NCBI GenBank assembly: GCA_017569305.1
Contig: CP069418.1
Location: 2,604,001-2,668,000 of the forward strand
Source: Clostridiales bacterium FE2011
Lineage (GTDB): Bacteria; Bacillota; Clostridia; Christensenellales; Aristaeellaceae
Length of the DNA: 64,000 bases
Direction of reading: 5' to 3'
Within the stretch, counting starts at the first letter, position 1. The number at the start of each line of letters is the position of its first letter. The position numbers and the translations under genes were made by a program. Positions 1 through 8,324 of this stretch are shown here, piece by piece. Below the pieces are notes generated by a model that searched no databases, was not told the origin of the DNA, and saw nothing but the letters and a program-made list of their open reading frames with translations.

Positions 1-478
1 GGCCGGTTCTCCCAGGAAACTGGATGAGCTGTTCCGGGAACAGTATGAGTTCATGTTCTCCGTGCAGGCGGAGGCTATGGAGCAGGCCGGGATGAACAAG
101 GAGGACATTTTCAGCGAGCTGGACAGGCTGAATGACCTGGACGCGCTGGCGGACAGCGATGCCATACAGGGCGCCTATGCGCCATACTGGAAATGGCTGG
201 CGGAATATGACCAGCTGAAGATGGCGGAGGATATTACAAAGCCGGTCCTGGTGCTTCAGGGCGAAGAAGACTGGCAGGTGACGATGAAGGACTTCGGCAT
301 CTGGCAGGAAGCTTTTGGAGACAAGGACAACTGGACCCTGATTTCCTATCCGGGACTGATCCACAGCATGACCCACGGTGTGATGAATGACGTATCCATG
401 AACTATATGAGGGCAGAAAAGGTTGATGAGAAGGTCATCAGCGATATTGCGGCATTTATCCTGGAAGAGAAAAAATAA
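1..478 (+). CDS. alpha/beta hydrolase, C-terminal part (5' end outside window)
   Basis: The reading frame is open from base 2 and ends at a TAA at 476-478, so this is the last ~158 codons of a longer gene. The C-terminal half has the alpha/beta-hydrolase layout: a strand PVLVLQGEEDWQV carrying the usual acidic catalytic residue, then YPGLIHSMTHG with the likely catalytic His. The preceding helical segment resembles the cap region of S9-like serine hydrolases. The nucleophile Ser motif lies outside the window, so the substrate (ester or peptide) cannot be judged. A strong terminator follows, so it is the last gene of its transcript. Confidence 0.7.
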   Translation, partial: AGSPRKLDELFREQYEFMFSVQAEAMEQAGMNKEDIFSELDRLNDLDALADSDAIQGAYAPYWKWLAEYDQLKMAEDITKPVLVLQGEEDWQVTMKDFGIWQEAFGDKDNWTLISYPGLIHSMTHGVMNDVSMNYMRAEKVDEKVISDIAAFILEEKK

Positions 479-529
479 ATACCCCGCCGGAAAACCGCTG
501 AGCCCAAAGAAATCAATGCCTGTATAACG

Positions 530-556
530 GAACCGCCTGCAAGGCGGTTCTTTTTT
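530..556 (+). terminator. Rho-independent terminator after the hydrolase
   Basis: An 8-bp stem GAACCGCC / GGCGGTTC with loop TGCAA is followed by six T residues at 551-556. Confidence 0.85.
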
Positions 557-602
557 CCATTTCCGGGCGAAACAAAACCATATACGGTGTCGTCTATTTA
601 TA

Positions 603-627
603 TGTACACTCCCTTTCGGGGTGTACA
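603..627 (+). promoter_or_regulatory. 5'-UTR hairpin directly before a ribosome binding site
   Basis: TGTACAC-TCCC-TTTC-GGG-GTGTACA forms a stem of about 10 bp that ends four bases before the GGAGGT at 631-636. It could be an mRNA-stabilising 5' stem or an operator. The sequence shows only the palindrome and its position. Confidence 0.5.
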
Positions 628-646
628 GAAGGAGGTAAAAACGAAA

Positions 647-1525
647 ATGAAAAGACTTTTAACGCTGGTAACGGCACTGGTTATGATTTTAACGCTGGCG
701 GCGGCTGCCCTGGCTGAAGGAAACAATGTTCTGCTGCAGGTTGCTGATGACTGCGACAAGCTGCTGTTCAACACCGATAACGTGACCCTGAAGGGCAACA
801 TGGAATTCTCCTTTGACGGAAACTGGTTCAAGACGATTGACGGCGTTTATCAGCAGGAAGGTTATGACGCTTACTGCGACTTGAAGGTGAAGAGCCCGAA
901 GAAGGACGGATCCGTCAAGAACAGCGGTTATACCATCTTTGATGACGACGGCGCTGTCCGTGTTGTGGAAGTCGTTTATCCCGGCACCTACAAGACCGCC
1001 GGAAGCATCAAAAACAACACGATCCTGCGCAGCTCCGCCCGGACTGACCTGGTGATGGGCGCGTTCCGCATGCTGGCCGGCATGGCCGACGTCTTTGCGG
1101 AAGTGACCGTGGGTACGGCCGAAAACGGCGGGAAGACCATCCATATGAAGCTGAACGGAAACTCCACGGAAATCGTGAACACCGGACTGATGATGCTGAT
1201 GCAGTTTGCCGGCGACCGTTTCCTGAGGATGAACAGTGACGAATACAAGAGCCAGACGGGCAAGATCGGCGACTATGTCTCCATTGCCCGGGGCGTGCTT
1301 GCGACGACCCAGTCCATGAGCATTCAGAACGCGGAAATGACCCTGAAGGTAAACGACAAGGGCGAACTGGAAGCCGCCGAGGGCAGCGCCAGCGTGAAGC
1401 TGACCACCAACAAGGACGGCGAGCATACGCTGGAAGGCAAGTTCAGCCTGGAAGTTTCCGACCGGGGAACCACCAAGGCGGAACACTTTGACGAGAGCAA
1501 GCACGTTGTGCCGGCCAAGAACTAA
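647..1525 (+). CDS. secreted protein of unknown function
   Basis: A 292-residue protein. I start it at ATG 647 because GGAGGT lies 10 bases upstream and this gives a clean signal peptide: MKR, a hydrophobic core, then ALAEG with cleavage near residue 24. No lipobox Cys is seen, so it is probably released or loosely wall-associated. The rest is soluble and polar, predicted mostly beta-strand, with alternating charged and hydrophobic residues (KGNMEFSFDGNWF, TLKVNDKGELEAAEGSASV). No known domain or catalytic motif is recognised. It is monocistronic between two terminators. It could be a periplasmic-type or lipocalin-like binding protein, but that is only a guess from strand pattern. Confidence 0.65.
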   Translation: MKRLLTLVTALVMILTLAAAALAEGNNVLLQVADDCDKLLFNTDNVTLKGNMEFSFDGNWFKTIDGVYQQEGYDAYCDLKVKSPKKDGSVKNSGYTIFDDDGAVRVVEVVYPGTYKTAGSIKNNTILRSSARTDLVMGAFRMLAGMADVFAEVTVGTAENGGKTIHMKLNGNSTEIVNTGLMMLMQFAGDRFLRMNSDEYKSQTGKIGDYVSIARGVLATTQSMSIQNAEMTLKVNDKGELEAAEGSASVKLTTNKDGEHTLEGKFSLEVSDRGTTKAEHFDESKHVVPAKN

Positions 1526-1551
1526 GAAAACATTTCCAGCCTGAAATGAGC

Positions 1552-1587
1552 TGCGGGGCATCCATCCGGATGCCCCGCAATTTTTTT
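1552..1587 (+). terminator. strong terminator after the secreted protein gene
   Basis: A 12-bp stem (1552-1563 with 1568-1579) containing GCGGGGCATCC is followed by seven T residues at 1581-1587. The convergent mannosidase gene ends at 1600. Confidence 0.9.
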
Positions 1588-1599
1588 GTATGGATGATT

Positions 1600-4500
1600 T
1601 TATCTCTTCCGGGCCAGACGCAGGGTGATGATCTGGAAGGGATGGAAGGACAGGGTAAAGGTGCCGTCCGATACGGGAAGAATATCCTGTGGATCCTCGG
1701 CAAAGGAGCAGGTGCAGACCGCACTGAAGGGCAGGAAGGGATGAATCATGACGGTGCGGGTACCGCCCATGCTCTCATACAGGCGGATGACCAGGTCGCC
1801 GGTGCCGTCCTCAGACAGCTTGACGCTTTCCACGGTGACGGCGGGATCACTGGAATTCAGCAGGCGAAGCGGCACGGAAGAACCGGGGACGGTGATCAGC
1901 GGGTCGTTCAGCGCTTCGGCAGCCTCGATGACGCCGCTGGTTTCCAGCGGACCGTCCCAGGCACGGTAGGCATAAATGAAACGGTGGCGTCCGCGGTCAG
2001 CCGCGGCGTCCGGGTAGGTGGGCGCCCGCAGCAGGCTCAGGCTGATGACCCCGTCGTTAACGGAGACGCCGTATTTGCAGTCGTTCAGCAGCGCCGCGCC
2101 GCGGACAGCATCCCGCAGGACGGTCCAGTCATGGGCGCAGACCTCAAACCGGTCCGCGTCATACTGACGGGAACGGTGGGCGGGACGGGAGATAAAGCCG
2201 AACTGGATCTTATGATCCGCGTTATCCGCGTCAATGCCGGTATCAAAGGAAACCTTCAGGAGGCGGTGGCGCTCCTGCCAGTCAGCCTCGGTAATAAACT
2301 CGAGCTGTTCATCCTCCCCGGTGAGACGGATCCACTGGGTAATGACGGAAGAGGAGAAACGGGTGGTAACCTTCAGCTCAGCGAAGAGGCCGCCGGCGCA
2401 GGTGATCTCTGCTTCATACTCCGCGTCCATGGGCACTTCCCGCCGCTCAGTCTGGCTGTCAATATCCCAGGCGTCAAAGTGCCGGGGAAGATCCCGGTAA
2501 AGATGGAACACATTGGAGGGTGTGCGAACCCGCTCCCGGTCATCCTGCAGGAGAATCATGGAGAGCAGCTCGCCCTTCTTTGAAATGACCGCGCGCAGGA
2601 CGGAATTCTGCATGACATAATTGCTGCCCTGGCGGCGAACCGAGACGTTGCTGTGGACCGGGACCTCAGCCGGATACATGGTGACGGCGGACATGGGCTC
2701 CAGGCAGGCAAGCACCAGCGCCTCATCCTTATAGGCGGCAGCCTGGAAACGAACACCCTCCCGGGTGACGGCGCCGCCGGTGAACCGCTCATCCGCCCGG
2801 ATGACCCGGGTGATCCGGTGGGAAGAGGGGTTGAAGACCGTGAGGCCCAGGCCGTTCCGGCAGAAGGCGAGCAGGGCTTCCCGGGCACCGCGTACGGCGG
2901 TATCGCGGACACGGGCGATATCCATCCGGGCCTGCTCATAAACCCGGGCGATGGAGGAACCGGGCAGGATATCATGGAACTGGTTGGTCAGGAGCAGCTT
3001 CCAGGCACTTTCCAGCTCTTCCGCGGGATAGGCGGCGCGGCCGGTGAAGGCGGCCATGGCGGCGAGCATTTCCCATACCCGCAGGACATGCTCCGCCCGG
3101 CGGTTGCCGTTCTTGATCAGGGCCTGGGTGGTATAGGTTCCGCGGTGGCAGGGGAAATACAGCTCTCCCCGGTAAACGGGCAGGGAGCCGTTGTTCCGCT
3201 TTTTCAGGTAATCCTCCGGGGTCATCCAGTAGAGCCTGGGCGCGCCCTGGAGATCCCGCTGGCGCCGGATCTGCTCCAGGTCGTCCCGGGTAGGTCCGCC
3301 GCCGCCGTCTCCCTGGCCGAAGGGCAGGTAGAAATCACGGCTGCCGTCCTTTTCCAGCCGGCTGACCCAGCGGGTATGCACGGTCTTCGCGTCCACGGCG
3401 GTTTCATAGGACATGTGCAGGTAGCTGGGAATGACGGTGCCGTCCAGCCCGCGCCAGAGGAAGGCGTGATGCGGGAAAGGTTCAGAATCGTTATAGGACC
3501 AGAAGATCTTCTGGGTGGTGAGGCCGGTCATGCCGAAGCCCTTGATGATCTGCGGGAGGGCGGCACTGTAGCCGAAGGTGTCCGGCAGCCAGGCAACGCG
3601 GCTGTCCACGCCCAGCATTTCCCGGAAATACCGGCGCCCGTACAGGAACTGGCGCACCAGGGCTTCGCCGCCGGCCAGGTTCGTATCCGGTTCCACCCAC
3701 ATGCCGCCGTCGGCAATCCAGCGGCCGTCGGCGATGGCTTCCCGGACTTCCTCAAAGAGCTCCGGATAGTGCTGGCGGCAAAGCTCATATTCCGCACACT
3801 GGCTCTGGAGGAACTTTGCCTCCGGATACTCCTTGAGCAGGCGGAGGACGGCCGCAAAGGTGCGGGCGGTTTTCCGCCGGGTTTCCTCAATGGGCCAGAG
3901 CCAGGCATAATCCAGATGGGAGTTGGCGATAACGCCCATGGAGGCGGCAAAGGTGCCGTTATGCGCGTTGACCAGGGGCGCAATCTGCTGCCGGGCGTCC
4001 AGGTATGCCTGCCGGCGCTGCGGCAGGGGCTGCTCCAGATCCAGGGTATCCAGCAGGCGGGCAAAGCCGTCCGCCAGGGCCTCCCGGAAGGGATCATTCG
4101 CCTCCAGGTAATCGTGTACGTCCCGGAGGACGGTCAGGTCCAGCCAGAGCTGATAGGCTTCCTCATTCCACCAGCCGAAGGTGCTCCGCCCGGTGACGGC
4201 CGGGCCGGTGCGGGTGAAGGTGACGCCGTCTTCCGGGAAGACGGGACGGCCGGGATGGTCCGGCAGGGGAGTGCCGCCGTAGACTTCCAGGGCGATCTCA
4301 AAGGTTTCGCCGCCTTCCGCGTTCCGGCAAACGGCCTGATCGGAGATGTACTGGTGCGGATGAGCCATCCGGTCGCCCCGGCGGGCGCCGAAGACTTTTC
4401 CGTTGACATAGAGGACGGATTCACCACCGGGATTCAGGTCCATGACGATCCGCTCCCCGCGGGCCTCCTCCGGCACGGTGAAACGGCCGAACATCCAGGC

Positions 4501-4689
4501 ATAATCCCAGGGCATGCCCCAGGGGGTTCCGGCCGGCCAGGGCTCCCGGGGATAGGTTTCCGCTTGCCGCAGGTTCAGGACGGAAGGCGCAGAAAAGCCC
4601 TCCAGGACTATTTCGCCCAGAGGGTGATAAAGATCCGCTGCCAGCGCATCAATGACGTGCCGAAGCTGACCGGTGATTTCCTTATTCAT
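1600..4689 (-). CDS. alpha-mannosidase, glycoside hydrolase family 38
   Basis: A 1029-residue protein, the usual size of bacterial GH38 enzymes, which remove alpha-linked mannose from N-glycan-like or mannan oligosaccharides with retention of configuration. Metal-site and catalytic motifs are visible: NSHLDYAWLWP (residues 256-266, His258 and Asp260 as zinc ligands), LPDTFGY with nucleophile Asp370, and NQFHDILPGSS (569-579, His572). An N-terminal beta-rich region (about 1-230) and C-terminal beta-sandwich domains frame the catalytic core. There is no signal peptide, so it acts in the cytoplasm on imported oligosaccharides. Its own promoter and a palindrome lie upstream. It is co-oriented with the MFS-GDPD pair, but a terminator separates them. 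Confidence 0.92.
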   Translation of the reverse strand: MNKEITGQLRHVIDALAADLYHPLGEIVLEGFSAPSVLNLRQAETYPREPWPAGTPWGMPWDYAWMFGRFTVPEEARGERIVMDLNPGGESVLYVNGKVFGARRGDRMAHPHQYISDQAVCRNAEGGETFEIALEVYGGTPLPDHPGRPVFPEDGVTFTRTGPAVTGRSTFGWWNEEAYQLWLDLTVLRDVHDYLEANDPFREALADGFARLLDTLDLEQPLPQRRQAYLDARQQIAPLVNAHNGTFAASMGVIANSHLDYAWLWPIEETRRKTARTFAAVLRLLKEYPEAKFLQSQCAEYELCRQHYPELFEEVREAIADGRWIADGGMWVEPDTNLAGGEALVRQFLYGRRYFREMLGVDSRVAWLPDTFGYSAALPQIIKGFGMTGLTTQKIFWSYNDSEPFPHHAFLWRGLDGTVIPSYLHMSYETAVDAKTVHTRWVSRLEKDGSRDFYLPFGQGDGGGGPTRDDLEQIRRQRDLQGAPRLYWMTPEDYLKKRNNGSLPVYRGELYFPCHRGTYTTQALIKNGNRRAEHVLRVWEMLAAMAAFTGRAAYPAEELESAWKLLLTNQFHDILPGSSIARVYEQARMDIARVRDTAVRGAREALLAFCRNGLGLTVFNPSSHRITRVIRADERFTGGAVTREGVRFQAAAYKDEALVLACLEPMSAVTMYPAEVPVHSNVSVRRQGSNYVMQNSVLRAVISKKGELLSMILLQDDRERVRTPSNVFHLYRDLPRHFDAWDIDSQTERREVPMDAEYEAEITCAGGLFAELKVTTRFSSSVITQWIRLTGEDEQLEFITEADWQERHRLLKVSFDTGIDADNADHKIQFGFISRPAHRSRQYDADRFEVCAHDWTVLRDAVRGAALLNDCKYGVSVNDGVISLSLLRAPTYPDAAADRGRHRFIYAYRAWDGPLETSGVIEAAEALNDPLITVPGSSVPLRLLNSSDPAVTVESVKLSEDGTGDLVIRLYESMGGTRTVMIHPFLPFSAVCTCSFAEDPQDILPVSDGTFTLSFHPFQIITLRLARKR

Positions 4690-4752
4690 TTAAGCAGCTC
4701 CTTCGAAATGATCCTTTGTGCTGAAGGCAGAACGCTCTATGACAGATTCATC

Positions 4753-4767
4753 CATATCTCTGATATG
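4753..4767. promoter_or_regulatory. palindromic operator candidate at the mannosidase promoter
   Basis: CATATC-TCT-GATATG is a perfect 6-3-6 inverted repeat immediately downstream of the inferred minus-strand -10 box at 4768-4773, where a bound repressor would block transcription. The regulator is not identifiable from the window. Confidence 0.45.
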
Positions 4768-4797
4768 ATGATACTCCATCGGCGATGCGGAAAGCAA
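4768..4797 (-). promoter_or_regulatory. promoter of the alpha-mannosidase gene
   Basis: On the minus strand, TTGCTT (4792-4797) and TATCAT (4768-4773) are separated by 18 bases. The match is moderate, but the position fits the ~80-base leader of the gene starting at 4689. Confidence 0.45.
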
Positions 4798-4815
4798 GGG
4801 GAACAGAATAAAATT

Positions 4816-4856
4816 ACAGAAAATCAGGCCCGGAAGGAGAAAATCCCGGGCCTGAT
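4816..4856 (-). terminator. terminator after the GDPD gene
   Basis: On the minus strand an 11-bp stem (4846-4856 with 4823-4833, ATCAGGCCCGG type) is followed by a T-rich tract. It isolates the MFS-GDPD operon from the mannosidase gene. Confidence 0.8.
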
Positions 4857-4860
4857 GTGA

Positions 4861-5613
4861 TTATGTTTTTTCATACCGGAGCGGAGGCGCGCAGTACTCA
4901 AAGATGACGCTGTCATTATCCTTTGAATCCGCCACCGCGTCATGGGAGGTCCAGCCTACCAGCAGGATGCCTTTTCCGCGCTTCCGCAGGACGCGGGCGG
5001 GACGGGTGCCGATCTTGTAAGCGATGAAGTCAGGCTTGTTCAGGAAAGAGAAACGGCAGTCCGCCAGGAGCCGGGAATAAAGGGCGGGAAGGGACGTGCC
5101 ATAATCTTCCCGGGGCTGGGACAGCTGGCCGCGGAAGATCTCCGGGGCATTTTTCCGGAACCAGAGGACAATCCGGGGATCGAAGGACTCAATGCAGAAG
5201 ACGCCGGGATAACCGCGGAGGAGTTCCCGGGTCTTTTCGCACAGCTCCGTATTCCGGGGACCGGTCTTCAGCTCCACGATCAGGGGACCGGCGCCCTGCC
5301 GCAGGACGGCGAGGACGTCTGTGAACAGGGGCAGGGTTTCCTCCGTATCCAGCAGCTTCATCTGCTGCAGGTCAGAGAGAGGATAATCAATGACCTTGCC
5401 GTGGACGCCGCAGATCCGGTCCAGGGTATCGTCATGGAAGACGACCACCTGCCCGTCAGCGGAAAGCTGGACGTCCAGCTCCACACCGTAGCCTTTTTCC
5501 ACCGCGGCGCGGAAGGCCGGGAGGGAGTTCTCGGGAACGCCGTGATGATTGTCATACAGGCCCCGGTGGGCATAATAGAAACCGCTGAAATCCGAAGCGG
5601 TATACTGTCTCAT
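4861..5613 (-). CDS. glycerophosphodiester phosphodiesterase
   Basis: A 250-residue GDPD-family TIM-barrel enzyme that hydrolyses glycerophosphodiesters to an alcohol and glycerol 3-phosphate. The signature residues are present: HRG (His16), PENS (27-30), the ELD pair Glu45/Asp47 and VFHDD with His60. I use ATG 5613 because GGAGGA lies just upstream inside the end of the MFS gene, and the two reading frames are one base apart (TGA-A-ATG). They are therefore translationally coupled. The protein lacks a signal peptide and is cytoplasmic. The coupling suggests that the carrier imports a substrate this enzyme helps process, or lipid-derived phosphodiesters. Confidence 0.9.
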   Translation of the reverse strand: MRQYTASDFSGFYYAHRGLYDNHHGVPENSLPAFRAAVEKGYGVELDVQLSADGQVVVFHDDTLDRICGVHGKVIDYPLSDLQQMKLLDTEETLPLFTDVLAVLRQGAGPLIVELKTGPRNTELCEKTRELLRGYPGVFCIESFDPRIVLWFRKNAPEIFRGQLSQPREDYGTSLPALYSRLLADCRFSFLNKPDFIAYKIGTRPARVLRKRGKGILLVGWTSHDAVADSKDNDSVIFEYCAPPLRYEKT

Positions 5614-5614
5614 T

Positions 5615-7030
5615 TCAGTCTTCCTCCGCAAAAGCTTCCAGGCCGGAAGCATTGGCTATTTTCCGGGTTTTAATATTCTTGACCAGCAGGATGAAGACCA
5701 GGGCACTGCAGACGGTCAGGATGGAAGAGTAAACAGGCAGGGCACCCCAGGCGCCGGTCTTCATGAAGATGAGACCCAGCAGGATCGGAGTGACGGTCTG
5801 GGCGGACATGCTGGCCGCGTAGTAATAACCGGTGAACTTGCCGATCTTCTTCGAGGTGCACAGCTCCACCACCATGGGGAAGGAGCAGTTGTGAACCAGG
5901 GCCATGCCGAAGCCCTTCAGGGCCCAGACGCCGAAGAGGATGGCCGGGAAGGAGAACTCTCCGTTCACGCCGACCACCTTGCCGGTGGGCCGGACGAAGA
6001 TCATGATCAGGGTGGCCAGGAAGGAAATGATCAGACCGATGGACACGGTCCATTTCCGCCCGATTTTCTCGGCAATACCGCCGGCGATCAGGAAACCGAC
6101 GGCGGAGGCCAGGCCGCCGCCCAGGGTCAGGATCATGGTGGCGCTGGAAGCAGCCTGCAGGTAATAGATCACATAGTTGCCGATGTAGGTGCCGATGGCA
6201 TTGTCAGACATGAACCAGAGGAATTCGGCCCCGAGGATGGCCAGGAGCATGCGCCGGTTGGCGGGGGACATGGGACCTTCGTCCGTAGCCGGGTTTTCAA
6301 TGGCGGCGAGGCGCTCGCCCTCAGCCAGCTCGTCCTTCATCTCTTCCTCAATCTTGTTTTCCTTGATGGTGAAGAAGAGCACCAGCGCGGAGATGACCAT
6401 CAGGAGGGAGGCGACCAGGAAGGGGATCTCAATGATCCACATCTTGGTGCTGCGGTCCGTGACGTTGATATAATCACTCAGCTTCAGGAAGACACCGAGG
6501 ATGGTGGCAAAGCCGCCGCCGAGATAGCCCATGATATTGATGATACCGTTAGCCTTGGCCCGGAGGGGCTTGGGCGTGATATCAGGCATCAGGGCCACAG
6601 CGGGATTCCGGTACATCATCATGAAGATGAGAACGATGCCCATCATGATGATCATGCCGGCGATATTGTTCTGATGGAAGAAGAGGGGAATGAAGGGGAA
6701 GGCAACCGCGGCAACGAAGGTGCCGACGAGGATGTAGGGCATCCGCTTGCCGATGGGCGTCCGGGTTTTATCGGAGAGGTTGCCGAAGACGGGCAGCAGG
6801 ATCAAGGCCGCCAGGTTATCGCAGGCCATGATGATACCGACCAGCCACTGGACGTTGAGGATGTTTTCCGGTGCGCTGGCTTTCAGCTCCGCCGAGGTCA
6901 GCCCGTACATCCGGTGGGCGAACAGATCCGTCAGGAAGGTGGGGCACCAGGAATCATACACCTGCCACAGCAGGAGGATGCCAAAGAAAGCAAAGCCGAT
7001 CTGACAGGTCCGTTTTACGTTCAGTTTCAT
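5615..7030 (-). CDS. MFS transporter, GPH/SLC45-like sugar carrier
   Basis: A 471-residue, roughly 12-helix membrane protein. The loop between helices 2 and 3 (residues 83-98, GNLSDKTRTPIGKRMP) is the hallmark of the glycoside-pentoside-hexuronide and SLC45-like branch of the MFS, which couples sugar uptake to a cation. A charged central loop near residues 210-240 (IEEEMKDELAEGERL) joins the two six-helix halves. ATG 7030 is preferred to an upstream start because AAAGGA precedes it. It is first in a two-gene operon with the phosphodiesterase. Substrate specificity cannot be read from sequence. Confidence 0.8.
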   Translation of the reverse strand: MKLNVKRTCQIGFAFFGILLLWQVYDSWCPTFLTDLFAHRMYGLTSAELKASAPENILNVQWLVGIIMACDNLAALILLPVFGNLSDKTRTPIGKRMPYILVGTFVAAVAFPFIPLFFHQNNIAGMIIMMGIVLIFMMMYRNPAVALMPDITPKPLRAKANGIINIMGYLGGGFATILGVFLKLSDYINVTDRSTKMWIIEIPFLVASLLMVISALVLFFTIKENKIEEEMKDELAEGERLAAIENPATDEGPMSPANRRMLLAILGAEFLWFMSDNAIGTYIGNYVIYYLQAASSATMILTLGGGLASAVGFLIAGGIAEKIGRKWTVSIGLIISFLATLIMIFVRPTGKVVGVNGEFSFPAILFGVWALKGFGMALVHNCSFPMVVELCTSKKIGKFTGYYYAASMSAQTVTPILLGLIFMKTGAWGALPVYSSILTVCSALVFILLVKNIKTRKIANASGLEAFAEED

Positions 7031-7128
7031 ACGATATGTTCCTTTCTGCACAGTGATATTCCGTCTGCACCGCCGGCGAGATTCTGTCCGGCGGCTGCCG
7101 GTATTCTGTGTTTTTCCCTATCAGGTGG

Positions 7129-7134
7129 ATTATA
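7129..7134 (-). promoter_or_regulatory. -10 box for the MFS-GDPD operon
   Basis: A perfect TATAAT on the minus strand lies ~100 bases before the MFS start. The -35 region is poor, which would suit activator dependence. Confidence 0.4.
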
Positions 7135-7170
7135 CCACAAGGAAGCGGGAAAAGGCCAACAAATACGGTT

Positions 7171-7199
7171 GACAGATGAGGCGGTAAAGGATAAAAAAG
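7171..7199 (+). promoter_or_regulatory. promoter of the pdxA-like gene
   Basis: TTGACA at 7171-7176 and TAAAAA at 7194-7199 are separated by 17 bases, about 60 bases before the ATG at 7258. Confidence 0.5.
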
Positions 7200-7257
7200 A
7201 GAGGAGAAAAATGACTGCCGGAGGGCAAAAACAGTATCAGGCAGAAGGAGTCCAGGA

Positions 7258-8262
7258 ATGAACAGACCGTTGATTGCGATCCCCATGGGAGACGCTGCCG
7301 GAATCGGACCGGAAATCGTACTGAAGACCATTGCCGATAAGCAGACGCAGGAGACTGCCCGCTGCGTGGTGATCGGGGATAAGGGTGTGCTGGAACTGGC
7401 TGGGACTTATCCCGGAATGCCGGTAGTGCGGATCAACGTGATCCGGGAACCGGCTGAAGGAGAGTATGCCCCGGGGGTGCTGAACCTGATTGACCTGCAC
7501 AACATTGACCTGAACAGGCTGAAGGTGGGCACTGTGGACGGCATGTGCGGCAAGGCTGCCTATGAATACATTGCAGAAAGCATCCGCCTGGCGAACGAAG
7601 GACTGGCGGACGCTGTGGCCACCACACCGATCAACAAGGAATCCCTGCGGGCCGGCGGGGTTCCCTATATCGGCCATACGGAGATTTTCGGGGCGCTGAC
7701 CGGGACGGAGGATCCCCTGACCATGTTTGAGGTGCGGGGGATGCGGGTGTTCTTCCTGACGCGGCACGTATCCCTGCGGCAGGCCTGCGACCTGGTGACA
7801 AAAGACCGGATCAAGGACTACGTCAGGCGCTGCACGGAGGCGCTGCGGCGGCTGGGCGTGACGGAGGGGACCATGGCCATTGCCGGGCTGAATCCCCACA
7901 GCGGGGAACACGGACTGTTTGGCAACGAAGAAGTGGAGCAGGTTTATCCCGCCGTGGAGGAGCTGCGGCAGGAAGGCTATGACGTGGCCGGACCCATCGG
8001 GGCGGATTCTGTGTTCCACCTGACGCTGCAGGGACGATACAACAGCGTGCTGTCCCTGTACCATGACCAGGGACATATTGCCACCAAGACGCTGGACTTT
8101 GAACGGACCATCGCGATCACCAACGGGATGCCCATCCTGCGGACTTCCGTGGATCACGGAACCGCCATGGATATTGCGGGCCAGGGAATCGCCAGCGCGG
8201 TCAGCATGATCGAGGCGGTGCGGCTGGCGGTGAAATACGCACCGGCATTCAGACAAAAATGA
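7258..8262 (+). CDS. PdxA-family 4-phospho-hydroxyacid dehydrogenase
   Basis: A 334-residue member of the PdxA family, NAD-dependent metal enzymes that oxidise 4-phosphooxy-hydroxy-threonine in vitamin B6 synthesis or, in the PdxA2 branch, phosphorylated four-carbon sugar acids. Seen: [13 protein letters not shown] at the N-terminus, and the three metal-binding His motifs [14 protein letters not shown] and [10 protein letters not shown]. Length is typical. AAGGAG precedes the ATG. It is transcribed alone, with no other B6 gene and no DUF1537 kinase beside it. The sugar-catabolic setting favours a catabolic PdxA2-type role, but this is inference. Confidence 0.82.
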   Translation: MNRPLIAIPMGDAAGIGPEIVLKTIADKQTQETARCVVIGDKGVLELAGTYPGMPVVRINVIREPAEGEYAPGVLNLIDLHNIDLNRLKVGTVDGMCGKAAYEYIAESIRLANEGLADAVATTPINKESLRAGGVPYIGHTEIFGALTGTEDPLTMFEVRGMRVFFLTRHVSLRQACDLVTKDRIKDYVRRCTEALRRLGVTEGTMAIAGLNPHSGEHGLFGNEEVEQVYPAVEELRQEGYDVAGPIGADSVFHLTLQGRYNSVLSLYHDQGHIATKTLDFERTIAITNGMPILRTSVDHGTAMDIAGQGIASAVSMIEAVRLAVKYAPAFRQK

Positions 8263-8275
8263 AGAATGAAAAATG

Positions 8276-8305
8276 AAAAAACGCTTCCGGCAGGAAGCGT
8301 TTTTT
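8276..8305. terminator. bidirectional terminator between convergent genes
   Basis: AAAAACGCTTCC-GGCA-GGAAGCGTTTTT has A and T runs on both sides. It serves the pdxA-like gene (+) and the kinase gene (-). Confidence 0.88.
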
Positions 8306-8324
8306 GTATTGACTGATGGATTGG

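Noticed and set aside
689..1561. 290-codon open frame on the minus strand
   Set aside because: It is antisense to the secreted protein gene, which has a signal peptide, a ribosome binding site and a terminator.
2653..4860. 735-codon open frame on the plus strand
   Set aside because: It is antisense to the GH38 gene, whose catalytic motifs are intact; the frame is an effect of high GC at third positions and has no domain pattern.
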